A stretch of 49,008 nucleotides of DNA from Rhodocyclaceae bacterium (GTDB taxonomy: Bacteria; Pseudomonadota; Gammaproteobacteria; Burkholderiales; Rhodocyclaceae). The notes beneath the pieces were generated by a model, which was not told the origin of the DNA, ran no database searches, and was given only the letters and a program-made list of their open reading frames with translations. Shown piece by piece: positions 35,215 through 43,684 of this stretch (within the stretch, counting starts at the first letter, position 1; each line of letters starts with the position of its first letter). The stretch is from the NCBI GenBank assembly GCA_018883265.1, contig VEQK01000010.1, forward strand, positions 1 through 49,008, written 5' to 3'. A program made the translations under genes and the position numbers.

Positions 35215-36531
35215 TTACTGCAGGTTTTCCAGACGCAGGCGCGTGACGGCACCCTTCACCACCGGCAGCTTGCCAATGACGTCCATCGCATTCAGCACGT
35301 CCTGCTCGCGGCAGACGTGGGTCAGAATGATCAGATCGGTCTGGTCTTCGCCCTCTTCCGGCTCGCGTTGCAGCAGCGCGTCGATCGAGATGTTGCGGTC
35401 GGCCAGAATACGCGTGATCTCGGCAAGCACGCCCGGCTGATCGGCCACGCGCAGGCGAAGATAGTTGCCGCACTCGACGTCGCCAATTGGCAGGATGGGT
35501 AGATTGGCCAGTGCGTCCGGCTGGAAGGCCAGATGCGGTACGCGGTTTTCCGGGTCGGCGGTGGACAAACGGGTGACATCAACCACGTCAGCAATCACGG
35601 CCGACGCGGTCGGCTCTGCGCCCGCACCCTTGCCGTAATACAGCGTCGAACCGACGGCATCGGCCTGCACCAGCACGGCGTTCATGGCGCCCTCGACATT
35701 GGCGATCAGGCGCTTGGCCGGAACTAGTGTCGGGTGCACGCGCAGCTCAACACCATTGTCGCGGCGACGGGTGATGCCCAGCAGCTTGATGCGGTAGCCG
35801 AGTTGCTCGGCGTATTTGATATCGGTCGCGTCGAGCTTGGAGATACCTTCGATGTGTGCCTTGTCGAATTGCACCGGAATACCGAAAGCCAGCGCCGACA
35901 GCAGCGTAATCTTGTGCGCAGCATCGACCCCTTCAACGTCGAAGGTCGGGTCGGCTTCGGCATAGCCCAGACGTTGCGCTTCTTTCAGCACGTCAGCAAA
36001 GGCCAGACCCTTGTCGCGCATTTCCGAGAGGATGAAGTTGGTGGTGCCGTTGATGATGCCGGCCACCCACTGGATACGGTTAGCCGAGAGGCCTTCACGT
36101 ACTGCCTTGATGATGGGTATACCGCCGGCGACGGCGGCTTCAAAGGCAACCATCACGCCCTTTTCCTGGGCCTTGGCAAAAATCTCGGTACCGTGCACAG
36201 CCAGCAATGCCTTGTTGGCGGTCACGACGTGCTTGCCATTCTCGATGGCCTTGAGCACGAGTTCCTTGGCGACGCCATAGCCGCCGATCAGTTCGATAAC
36301 GATATCGACGTTCGGATCCGTAACAACAGCGAAGGCATCATCGGTCACTTTGACCTTGCCACCGGTCAGCTCTTTGGCGCGAGCAACGTCCTTGTCTGCA
36401 ACCACGGTAATCTCGATTGGGCGGCCGGCACGGCGTGTAATTTCTTCGGCGTTACGGGTCAACACGTTGTACGTGCCGCCACCGACAGTACCGATTCCCA
36501 AAAGTCCTACACGCATTGCATCGAGTTTCAT
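35215..36531 (-). CDS. hom: Homoserine dehydrogenase
   Basis: 438 residues from the ATG at 36531, which has GAAGGA upstream; the open frame continues nine residues further without support. It reduces aspartate semialdehyde to homoserine. Landmarks: the Rossmann motif VGLLGIGTVGGGTY, VTANKALLA, the catalytic region AGGIPIIKAVREGLSANRI with Lys, GIINGTTNFILSEM, FDVEGVDAAHKI, and a C-terminal ACT domain (about 350-430, LRVADQPGVLAEITRILADR) for threonine feedback. It lies 38 bases behind alaA. thrC, its usual next gene, is 1.3 kb further on. Confidence 0.96.
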   Translation of the reverse strand: MKLDAMRVGLLGIGTVGGGTYNVLTRNAEEITRRAGRPIEITVVADKDVARAKELTGGKVKVTDDAFAVVTDPNVDIVIELIGGYGVAKELVLKAIENGKHVVTANKALLAVHGTEIFAKAQEKGVMVAFEAAVAGGIPIIKAVREGLSANRIQWVAGIINGTTNFILSEMRDKGLAFADVLKEAQRLGYAEADPTFDVEGVDAAHKITLLSALAFGIPVQFDKAHIEGISKLDATDIKYAEQLGYRIKLLGITRRRDNGVELRVHPTLVPAKRLIANVEGAMNAVLVQADAVGSTLYYGKGAGAEPTASAVIADVVDVTRLSTADPENRVPHLAFQPDALANLPILPIGDVECGNYLRLRVADQPGVLAEITRILADRNISIDALLQREPEEGEDQTDLIILTHVCREQDVLNAMDVIGKLPVVKGAVTRLRLENLQ

Positions 36532-36569
36532 GGCGTTTCCTTCGTATTTCAGTTGCAACAGAAAATAGA

Positions 36570-37799
36570 TTAACCGCGACTGGCGCGGCGACGATAGCCT
36601 TCAAGAAAGCGGGCGATCCGGCCGATGGCTTCAGTCAGATCGTCTTCATGCGGCAGGAAGACGACGCGGAAGTGATCCGAATGTGGCCAGTTGAAGCCGG
36701 AACCCTGGACCAGTAGCACCTTCTCTTCCTTGAGGAGCTCCAGCATGAACTGCTCGTCATCCTTGATCGGATACATCTTGGGATCCAGTTTCGGAAACAG
36801 GTACAGCGCCCCTTTGGGTTTGACGCAACTCACACCCGGAATTTCAGACAGCATCTTCCAGGCCAGATCACGCTGACGCGTCAGGCGACCATGCGGCGCG
36901 ACCAGATCATTAATGCTCTGATACCCACCCAGCGCGGTTTGAATCGCCATCTGGCCCGGCACATTGGCGCAAAGACGCATCGAGGCGAGCATATTCAGAC
37001 CTTCGATATAGTCTTTAGCCTGGCGCTTGTCGCCCGACACGACCATCCAGCCAGCACGATAACCACAAGCACGGTAGTTCTTCGATAGGCCATTCATGGT
37101 GATGCACAGCACGTCATCGGCCAGACTGGCGATCGACGTGTGCTTGTTACCATCGAACAGCACCTTGTCGTAGATTTCGTCGGCGAACACGATCAGCCCA
37201 TGCTCGCGGGCGATCTGCAGAATACCTTCCAGGATTTCTCTGGGATAGAGGGCGCCCGTCGGATTGTTCGGATTGATAACGACGATGGCTTTGGTATTGC
37301 TCGTGACCTTACTGCGGATGTCGTTAAGGTCCGGGTACCACTCGGCAGATTCGTCGCACAGGTAATGCACCGGGTTGCCGCCCGACAGACTGACGGCCGC
37401 CGTCCACAGCGGATAATCCGGCATCGGGATCAACACTTCGTCGCCATTATTAAGCAGCCCCTGCATGGCCATGACGATCAGTTCGGAGACCCCATTGCCC
37501 AGGAAGATATCTTCAACGGTCACGCCTTTAATGCCTTTTTCCTGGCAGTAGTGCATGATCGACTTACGCGGCGCGAATAGACCCAGCGAATCGGTGTAGC
37601 CCGATGCATCCCGCATATTGCGGATGACGTCGACGACGATTTCCTCCGGCGCCTCAAAGCCAAACGGCAAGGGATTGCCGATATTAAGCTTGATAACCCG
37701 GTGTCCCTCCTCCTCCATCTTCTTGGCAGCCGCCAACACCGGTCCACGAATGTCGTAGCAGACGTTGGCAAGCTTGGAAGATTTGACGATCGGCTTCAT
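36570..37799 (-). CDS. alaA: Alanine transaminase (AlaA-type)
   Basis: 409 residues, a class I PLP aminotransferase. The N-terminal SSKLANVCYDIRGPVL and the long stretches DSLGLFAPRKSIMHYCQ, GNGVSELIVMAMQ, DEVLIPMPDYPLWTAAV, NPNNPTGA, FADEIYDK, the cofactor Lys in NGLSKNYR, and ASMRLCANVPGQMAIQTAL closely follow E. coli AlaA (YfbQ) rather than AlaC. It makes alanine from pyruvate and glutamate. First gene of the minus-strand unit alaA-hom. A plausible promoter lies at 37845-37872. Confidence 0.93.
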   Translation of the reverse strand: MKPIVKSSKLANVCYDIRGPVLAAAKKMEEEGHRVIKLNIGNPLPFGFEAPEEIVVDVIRNMRDASGYTDSLGLFAPRKSIMHYCQEKGIKGVTVEDIFLGNGVSELIVMAMQGLLNNGDEVLIPMPDYPLWTAAVSLSGGNPVHYLCDESAEWYPDLNDIRSKVTSNTKAIVVINPNNPTGALYPREILEGILQIAREHGLIVFADEIYDKVLFDGNKHTSIASLADDVLCITMNGLSKNYRACGYRAGWMVVSGDKRQAKDYIEGLNMLASMRLCANVPGQMAIQTALGGYQSINDLVAPHGRLTRQRDLAWKMLSEIPGVSCVKPKGALYLFPKLDPKMYPIKDDEQFMLELLKEEKVLLVQGSGFNWPHSDHFRVVFLPHEDDLTEAIGRIARFLEGYRRRASRG

Positions 37800-37844
37800 G
37801 ATGAATCGCAGGAGAAAACAAGACTGGCGCCAGAATTTTCCGTG

Positions 37845-37872
37845 ATCGTAAAATCAGGGAAATACGGCTCAA
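37845..37872 (-). promoter_or_regulatory. Candidate promoter for alaA-hom
   Basis: On the minus strand TTGAGC (37872-37867) and TACGAT (37850-37845) are separated by 16 bases, a fair sigma-70 match about 45 bases before the alaA start. The gap to the divergent Mth938-domain gene is 172 bases in total. Confidence 0.4.
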
Positions 37873-37971
37873 AACCGGTTATCCTACTCCTTTTTCGCCC
37901 TTCTTGGGCGTCTCAGTGCCCTTCTTCAAGCCTTGCGTGACCTCTCATCCGTCCAACTCAGATCATCCATC

Positions 37972-38364
37972 ATGAAACTCCACCTCGCCCAGAATGCCGG
38001 ACTGCTGACGTTTTCCAGCCATGGCCCAGGCTATGTCTCCGTCAACGGGACCCGTTACGAAGGGTCCGTTCTCGTCTGCGGCCGGGACATCGTCACGGAC
38101 TGGGCGCCAAACGGCTTTGATGGTCTGGATGCAGCGCAATTCGAACGACTGGGTAACATGGGCGCCGAGATTGTGCTGTTCGGCAGCGGCGATCGCCAAC
38201 GTTTTCCGCGCCCGGAACTGCTCAAGGCACTGATCGAAAAAGGTATCGGCCTGGAAGTCATGGACACCAAAGCCGCCTGTCGCACCTATAACATTCTCGT
38301 CGCCGAAGGCCGTCACGTCGCTTGCGGCGTGATCGTCGAACCTTCTCCCCAAGACATCAGATGA
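37972..38364 (+). CDS. Mth938-domain protein (DUF498, NDUFAF3-like)
   Basis: 130 residues from the ATG at 37972; an in-frame upstream start lacks family similarity. The Mth938/DUF498 domain fills the protein: FSSHGPGYVSVNG, SVLVCGRDIVTDW, AEIVLFGSGDRQRFPRPEL, LEVMDTKAACRTYNILVAEGR. Eukaryotic homologues are complex I assembly factors; the bacterial role is unclear. Its stop overlaps the arnT start as ATGA (38361-38364), so the two are translationally coupled, a link with no obvious functional reason. Confidence 0.9.
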   Translation: MKLHLAQNAGLLTFSSHGPGYVSVNGTRYEGSVLVCGRDIVTDWAPNGFDGLDAAQFERLGNMGAEIVLFGSGDRQRFPRPELLKALIEKGIGLEVMDTKAACRTYNILVAEGRHVACGVIVEPSPQDIR

Positions 38365-40172
38365 ATACCGCCTTCTCGAGCCTTTACGCCGCGTTCTACA
38401 CACGACGTTTCCTGTGGGTGCTCGCCATTCTTTTCACGCTGGCCTGGTTTGGCGTTCTGGATTACCGCCATCTGGTGGCCTCGGATGAAGGCCGTTATGG
38501 CGAAATTGCCCGGGAAATGTATGCCACTGGCGACTGGGTTACGCCGCGTTATAACGGCTACAAGTATTTCGAAAAACCTCCCCTGCAAGCCTGGATGACA
38601 GCGATCGCCTACACGCTCTTCGGGGTCGGCGAGTGGCAATCGCGTCTATGGACCGGCATCACCGGCTACTTCGCGATTCTGGCCACCGGCTTCACTGCCT
38701 GGAAGCTGATCGGCGGCGACCGCGGTGTTCTGGCTGGTTGGCTCTCGGCCATCCTGCTGGCCAGCAGCCCGATGTGGAATGTGGGTGGGCATTTCAACAC
38801 GCTGGATATGGGCCTCTCCAGTATTCTGAGCTGTGCCCTGTTTGCCCTTCTGCTTGCCCAGCGCGAGGGCCTGACCCTCACCGCACGTCGCAACTGGATG
38901 TGGCTGTGCTGGGCCTTCATGGCGCTGGCCGTACTCTCCAAGGGGCTGATCGGCCTCGTCATCCCCGGCATGGTGCTGGTAGTTTATACGCTCACCACCT
39001 GGGACTGGGGCCTCTGGAAACGACTGCATCTGATTAGCGGCCTGGTCGTTTTCTTTCTGATCGCCGCCCCCTGGTTTGTACTCGTCTCCTTGAAGAACCC
39101 GGAGTTTGCCCACTTCTTCTTTATCCATGAGCACTGGGATCGCTTCACAAAAACAGGACACAATCGTAAGGGGCACCCGCTCTACTTCGTGCCACTGATT
39201 CTTGTCGGTTTTATTCCCTGGCTGGTTCAACTCGGCCAAGGCCTGATGCGTGCCTGGCGAAACAGACGTGGCCAGGCGAGCGATTTAGACGTTTCGGCCG
39301 TTAATGGCTTTCGTCCGCTCTGGTTATGCGCTGTCTGGATCGTCATGATCTTCCTGTTCTTCAGCAAATCGCAATCCAAGCTGCCGGGCTACATCATGCC
39401 AATCTTTCCGGCAATGGCGTTGCTGGCAGGGCTGGCCATGACCAGCGCTTTCGAACGTATGAGCCTTCAAGACGACAATCGTGCCTGGAAGCGGCAAATG
39501 GTTTATCTGACCCTGCTGCTGCTCATTGGTTTTATCGGTGTGCCTTATGCCTACCAACTCGGTAACGCACGTTACGAGCAGCTTGAATACCAGCAGTACG
39601 CCGTCTGGATTGCGGCAGGCCTTGTTGCTGCACTGATTGTTCTCTTCAGTAGCTGGACAGCGCTGCGCAGTTTCGATCATGTCGATGCCGCTCATCGTTT
39701 ACGCAAACTACTCGATAGCCTGCTGCGCGCGGCCATCGCCTTCTTCGTCCTGATCCAGATGGTGGGTCTGGGTCACGACACACATGGCCGATCAATCTCC
39801 GGCGCCGATCTGGCGGTTGCCGTTCGTCCCTACATCCGTAACGACACACCGGTATACTCGATCCGGATGCTCGATCACACCTTCCCGTTCTATATCCAGC
39901 ACCCGACCATCATGGTCGACATGCAGGACGAGCTGGAGTTCGGCATCAATCAGGAACCAGAGACCTGGGCGCCCACGGTCAACGACTTTGCCGTGCGCTG
40001 GAAAAACGATACAGCACCCGTGGTCGTCGTACCACTGCAATACCTGGATCAAATAGCCGCGCTCAATCTGTCCATGGCCGAAGTTGGCCGCGACACCCGC
40101 CGAGCGGTGTTTGTCAAACCCACACACCAACCCGCCCCGCCCGCTCAACCCTACAGGCCCCCGGTGAACTAA
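38361..40172 (+). CDS. arnT: Lipid A L-Ara4N transferase (undecaprenyl phosphate-alpha-L-Ara4N transferase)
   Basis: 603 residues, a GT83 / PMT-like membrane glycosyltransferase with about 12 transmembrane segments. The first periplasmic loop has the catalytic-type DEGRYGEIAREM and YFEKPPLQAW. The last third carries KSQSKLPGYIMPIFPAMALL and a periplasmic domain (about 470-590). It moves L-Ara4N from undecaprenyl phosphate to lipid A phosphates at the outer face of the inner membrane, lowering negative charge and giving polymyxin resistance. First arn gene of the cluster. The extra 13 residues of the open frame upstream are not conserved. It abuts the arnE-like gene. Confidence 0.9.
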   Translation: MNTAFSSLYAAFYTRRFLWVLAILFTLAWFGVLDYRHLVASDEGRYGEIAREMYATGDWVTPRYNGYKYFEKPPLQAWMTAIAYTLFGVGEWQSRLWTGITGYFAILATGFTAWKLIGGDRGVLAGWLSAILLASSPMWNVGGHFNTLDMGLSSILSCALFALLLAQREGLTLTARRNWMWLCWAFMALAVLSKGLIGLVIPGMVLVVYTLTTWDWGLWKRLHLISGLVVFFLIAAPWFVLVSLKNPEFAHFFFIHEHWDRFTKTGHNRKGHPLYFVPLILVGFIPWLVQLGQGLMRAWRNRRGQASDLDVSAVNGFRPLWLCAVWIVMIFLFFSKSQSKLPGYIMPIFPAMALLAGLAMTSAFERMSLQDDNRAWKRQMVYLTLLLLIGFIGVPYAYQLGNARYEQLEYQQYAVWIAAGLVAALIVLFSSWTALRSFDHVDAAHRLRKLLDSLLRAAIAFFVLIQMVGLGHDTHGRSISGADLAVAVRPYIRNDTPVYSIRMLDHTFPFYIQHPTIMVDMQDELEFGINQEPETWAPTVNDFAVRWKNDTAPVVVVPLQYLDQIAALNLSMAEVGRDTRRAVFVKPTHQPAPPAQPYRPPVN

Positions 40173-40544
40173 ATGACGCTTGGCACCTTTGGCTTCCTCT
40201 TCACCGGCATCCTGCTCAATGCGGCTGCCCAGCTGCTGCTCAAGGCCGGCGTGCGCAATTTGGGTGAGCTGTCGCTATCGCCGGACACCCTGTTCAGCAC
40301 GACCATCGCCGTCGGCACCCAATTGCCGATCATCGGCGGTCTGTTCTGTTATGGCATCAGCGTCTTTGTCTGGATCATCGGGCTCTCCCGCGTTGACGTT
40401 ACGGTTGCTTACCCGATGCTGTCGCTGGGCTATGTCATCAATGCCGTGCTCGCATGGTATCTGTTTGGTGAAGTGCTGAGCATGCAGCGGATTATTGGCA
40501 TCACGGTGATCCTGATCGGCGTTTGGATCCTCGCCAGAAGCTAA
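40173..40544 (+). CDS. EamA/SMR-fold membrane protein, ArnE-like flippase subunit
   Basis: 123 residues, four transmembrane segments (about 5-25, 42-62, 70-92, 100-121). It has the small-multidrug-resistance-like pattern LNAAAQLLLKAGVRNLG, then VTVAYPMLSLGYVINAVLAWYLFGE (the P-x4-G motif) and IIGITVILIGVW. ArnE and ArnF form the heterodimer that flips undecaprenyl phosphate-L-Ara4N in enterobacteria. Only one such gene is here, so it may work as a homodimer or with a partner elsewhere. The start is on the base after the arnT stop. Confidence 0.8.
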   Translation: MTLGTFGFLFTGILLNAAAQLLLKAGVRNLGELSLSPDTLFSTTIAVGTQLPIIGGLFCYGISVFVWIIGLSRVDVTVAYPMLSLGYVINAVLAWYLFGEVLSMQRIIGITVILIGVWILARS

Positions 40545-40563
40545 GAGGCTGGCGGCTGGTAAA

Positions 40564-41730
40564 ATGCCGGGCATGAGCGAAATCCTGCCCTTCGACCCCC
40601 CAATCCCCTTCACCCGTCCGACAATTGACGAAGCCACCATCGCCAGCGTGGGCGATGTGTTGCGTTCGGGCTGGATCACATCGGGCCCGAAGGTGCAGCA
40701 GTTCGAAACCGAGCTTTCCGGCTTTTTTGGTGGTCGCCCGGTGCGCACTTTCTCGAACGGCACCGCCACGATGGAAGTGGCCCTGCGCATCGCTGGCATC
40801 GGCCCGGGAGACGAAGTCATCACCACCCCGATTTCCTGGGTCGCGACCAGCAACGTGATTCTCACGGTCGGTGCGACGCCAGTCTTTGTAGATATCGACC
40901 CGGTCACTCGCAACATCGATCTGGATCAGGTCGAAGCGGCCATCGGCCCAAACACCAAAGCCATCATGCCGGTCTATCTGGCCGGGCTGCCGGTCGATAT
41001 GGTGCGCCTGTATGACATCGCCAGCCGATACAAGCTGCGCGTGATCGAAGACGCAGCCCAGGCGCTGGGGTCATCGTGGAACGGCAAGCGCATCGGCGCC
41101 ATCGGCGACCTAATCAGCTTCAGTTTCCAGGCGAACAAGAATCTCACCACCATCGAAGGCGGCTGCCTGGTCTGCAATAATGATGACGAAGCCCGCCTTG
41201 CTGAAAAATACCGCCTACAGGGCGTGACCCGTACCGGCCTGGACGGCATGGATGTCGATGTCCTGGGTGGCAAGTTCAACCTGACCGATGTCAACGCCGC
41301 CATCGGCCTGCAGCAACTTGACCGCCTGGGCGATTTTCAGGATCAGCGTGTGCGTCTGGCCAAACGGTACTTCGACGGCTTCGCAAAAACCCGTGTGGTC
41401 GAACAGGGTCTGCAGCTTCCGGTTGCCGATTTTGAGCAGAGCAACTGGCATATGTTCCAGGTTGTATTGCCGCTCGACCGGCTCGATACCGACCGCGCCG
41501 GCATCATGGCCGACCTCAAGGCACTGGGCATCGGTATCGGTCTGCACTATCCACCGATCCATCTGTTTACGCTGTATCGTGAGCGTGGCTTCAGCGAAGG
41601 CATGTTCCCGGTAGCCGAACGTATCGGTCGCAGCATCATGACGCTACCGCTTTTTCCGACCCTGACTAAGAACGACATCGACCGAATCGTCGCCGCCGTA
41701 GCACACGTTCTGGAGGCCCATCAGAAATGA
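40564..41730 (+). CDS. arnB: UDP-4-amino-4-deoxy-L-arabinose--oxoglutarate aminotransferase
   Basis: 388 residues, DegT/DnrJ/EryC1 PLP aminotransferase. Landmarks: LRSGWITSGPKVQQFE, FSNGTATMEVALRIAGI, DEVITTPISWVATSN, VIEDAAQALGSSWNG, and FSFQANKNLTTIEGG with the cofactor Lys. It aminates UDP-L-Ara4O to UDP-L-Ara4N in the cytoplasm. A second in-frame ATG at 40573 is an equally plausible start. The stop overlaps arnC as ATGA. Confidence 0.92.
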   Translation: MPGMSEILPFDPPIPFTRPTIDEATIASVGDVLRSGWITSGPKVQQFETELSGFFGGRPVRTFSNGTATMEVALRIAGIGPGDEVITTPISWVATSNVILTVGATPVFVDIDPVTRNIDLDQVEAAIGPNTKAIMPVYLAGLPVDMVRLYDIASRYKLRVIEDAAQALGSSWNGKRIGAIGDLISFSFQANKNLTTIEGGCLVCNNDDEARLAEKYRLQGVTRTGLDGMDVDVLGGKFNLTDVNAAIGLQQLDRLGDFQDQRVRLAKRYFDGFAKTRVVEQGLQLPVADFEQSNWHMFQVVLPLDRLDTDRAGIMADLKALGIGIGLHYPPIHLFTLYRERGFSEGMFPVAERIGRSIMTLPLFPTLTKNDIDRIVAAVAHVLEAHQK

Positions 41731-42737
41731 CCGAACAGATTTTGGATCCGCAAGCACAGACGGGGCTACCGCTCGACATGCCCGCCGGCAACCCGGCGGT
41801 CGAGCCCCCCGAACTCAGCGTCGTCATTCCGGTCTACAACGAAGAGGCGGGGTTGCAGGCACTGTTCGACCGCCTCTATCCGGCGCTGGACGCCCTGCAC
41901 GCAAAGTACGAAGTCATCTTCATCAACGATGGTAGCCGAGACCGTTCGCCGTTAATTCTTTCCGACCAATATCGCAAGCGCCCGGATGTTACCCGCGTCG
42001 TGCTGTTCAACGGTAACTATGGTCAGCATATGGCCATCATGGCCGGCTTTTCGCAGGCGCGCGGCCAGTCGATCATCACGCTCGATGCCGACCTGCAGAA
42101 CCCGCCTGAAGAAATCGGCCATCTCTTGGCCAAGCTGCGCGAAGGCTACGACTACGTGGGCACGATTCGCCAGAACCGTCAGGACAGCTGGTTCCGCCGC
42201 CATGCCTCGCGCGCCATGAATAATCTGCGCGAAAAGATCACGCGTATCACCATGACCGACCAGGGGTGCATGCTCCGCGGTTACAGCCGGCATGTCGTGC
42301 AGATGCTGAACCAGTGTGAAGAAGCGCGTACGTTTATCCCGGCGCTGGCCTACACCTTTGCCAGTCGGCCGATCGAGATTGAAGTCAAGCATGAAGAGCG
42401 CGCCGCCGGCGAATCGAAGTACTCGCTGTACAGCCTGATCCGTCTCAACTTCGATCTGGTCACGGGTTTTTCGACCATGCCGCTGCAGGCCTTCTCGCTA
42501 CTTGGCGTATTGCTGGCGATCGGTTCAACAGCGCTGTTCTTCCTGCTGCTGGTGCGCCGTTTCGTCTTCGGCGCCGAAGTCGAAGGTGTATTCACGCTGT
42601 TTGCGCTGATCTTCGCGCTCATCGGCGTCCTGCTCTTCGGTGTCGGCCTGCTCGGTGAGTACGTCGGGCGCATCTACGAGCAGGTGCGTGGCCGGCCGCG
42701 CTTTGTGATTCAGGCCATTCTGGAACAGGACCGCTAA
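41727..42737 (+). CDS. arnC: Undecaprenyl-phosphate 4-deoxy-4-formamido-L-arabinose transferase
   Basis: 336 residues. An N-terminal GT2 domain (about 28-250) shows LSVVIPVYNEEAGLQALFDR, VIFINDGSRDRSPLIL, ITLDADLQNPPEEI with the DxD-like metal site, and MTDQGCMLRGYSRHV. Two C-terminal transmembrane segments (about 250-272 and 285-310) precede a GEYVGRIYEQVRGRPRFV tail. It loads formylated Ara4N onto undecaprenyl phosphate at the inner leaflet. The N-terminus is about 25 residues longer than is usual. It overlaps arnB and is three bases from the next gene. Confidence 0.94.
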   Translation: MTEQILDPQAQTGLPLDMPAGNPAVEPPELSVVIPVYNEEAGLQALFDRLYPALDALHAKYEVIFINDGSRDRSPLILSDQYRKRPDVTRVVLFNGNYGQHMAIMAGFSQARGQSIITLDADLQNPPEEIGHLLAKLREGYDYVGTIRQNRQDSWFRRHASRAMNNLREKITRITMTDQGCMLRGYSRHVVQMLNQCEEARTFIPALAYTFASRPIEIEVKHEERAAGESKYSLYSLIRLNFDLVTGFSTMPLQAFSLLGVLLAIGSTALFFLLLVRRFVFGAEVEGVFTLFALIFALIGVLLFGVGLLGEYVGRIYEQVRGRPRFVIQAILEQDR

Positions 42738-42740
42738 CCC

Positions 42741-43652
42741 GTGCGCGCCGTCGTCTTTGCGTACCACGAAGTCGGCGCCCGCTGCCTGCAGGCAGTGCTC
42801 GACGGCGGTGTCGATGTGCAGCTGGTCATCACTCATACCGACGACCCCAACGAACGCATCTGGTTCAGTAGCGTCGCTGACATAGCCCACAAAGCAAAGA
42901 TACCGGTCATCACCCCTGATTCGGCCAGCGAGCCCGACGTGCAGGCGCGCATCGCGGCCATTGCCCCGGATTACATCTTCTCGTTCTATTACCGGCAGAT
43001 GATTCCCATGTCGGTGCTCAATCTGGCCAGAATCGCCCCGCTCAATATGCATGGCTCGCTGCTGCCCAAATACCGTGGCCGTGTGCCCATCAACTGGGCG
43101 GTGCTGCATGGTGAAACCGAAACCGGCGCTACCCTGCACGTGATGGCTGAAAAACCCGATGCTGGTGATATCGTTGCCCAGCAGGCCGTGTCCATCGGAC
43201 CGGACGACACCGCCGGCGAGGTCTTTGCCAAAGTCACCACGGCCGCCGCCGAAACACTCAAGAGCGTTCTGCCGCAACTGCTCAAGGGCGAGGTCGCCCG
43301 CCGCCCCAACAATCTGTCGGAAGGCAGCTATTTCGGTGGCCGCAAACCCGAAGACGGCCGCATCCACTGGGCGCAGAGCGCCACCCAGGTCTATAACCTG
43401 ATTCGTGCCGTGGCGCCGCCCTACCCCGGCGCCTTTACCGATGTCAGCACCGTTCAAGGCACCTGCCGCATCACGATCAACGCTGCACGCCGGCTGGATA
43501 CGCCGTTTGCTGCTAAACCGGGCATTTACCGGGTCGGTTCCAAGGCGATCGGAGTCTGCGGTGATAAGATGGCGGTGCTCATTACAGAATTTCTGGTTGA
43601 TGGCGCGCCGGGCGAGCTGAACAGGCTCCCTGAAATTCCAGCAACTCATTGA
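42741..43652 (+). CDS. arnA: UDP-L-Ara4N formyltransferase (stand-alone ArnA N-domain)
   Basis: 303 residues with a GTG start at 42741. It corresponds to the N-terminal domain of the bifunctional E. coli ArnA only. Catalytic residues are in NMHGSLLPKYRGR (Asn and His) and DAGDIVAQQ (Asp), and FYYRQMIP and GRVPINWAVLHGETETGATLH are standard for this formyltransferase. It transfers a formyl group from 10-formyl-THF to UDP-L-Ara4N. The C-terminal part (about 210-300) is the usual OB-like formyltransferase end. The dehydrogenase domain is a separate gene starting 32 bases later. Confidence 0.93.
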   Translation: MRAVVFAYHEVGARCLQAVLDGGVDVQLVITHTDDPNERIWFSSVADIAHKAKIPVITPDSASEPDVQARIAAIAPDYIFSFYYRQMIPMSVLNLARIAPLNMHGSLLPKYRGRVPINWAVLHGETETGATLHVMAEKPDAGDIVAQQAVSIGPDDTAGEVFAKVTTAAAETLKSVLPQLLKGEVARRPNNLSEGSYFGGRKPEDGRIHWAQSATQVYNLIRAVAPPYPGAFTDVSTVQGTCRITINAARRLDTPFAAKPGIYRVGSKAIGVCGDKMAVLITEFLVDGAPGELNRLPEIPATH

Positions 43653-43684
43653 TTTCAAACTACAAGACTCGACCCGACCACACT

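Noticed and set aside
35734-36573. Open frame of about 279 codons opposite hom
   Set aside because: Antisense to a conserved hom gene; composition is that of a shadow frame.
42525-43658. Open frame of about 377 codons opposite arnC and the formyltransferase gene
   Set aside because: Antisense to two conserved genes, no domain, no ribosome site.
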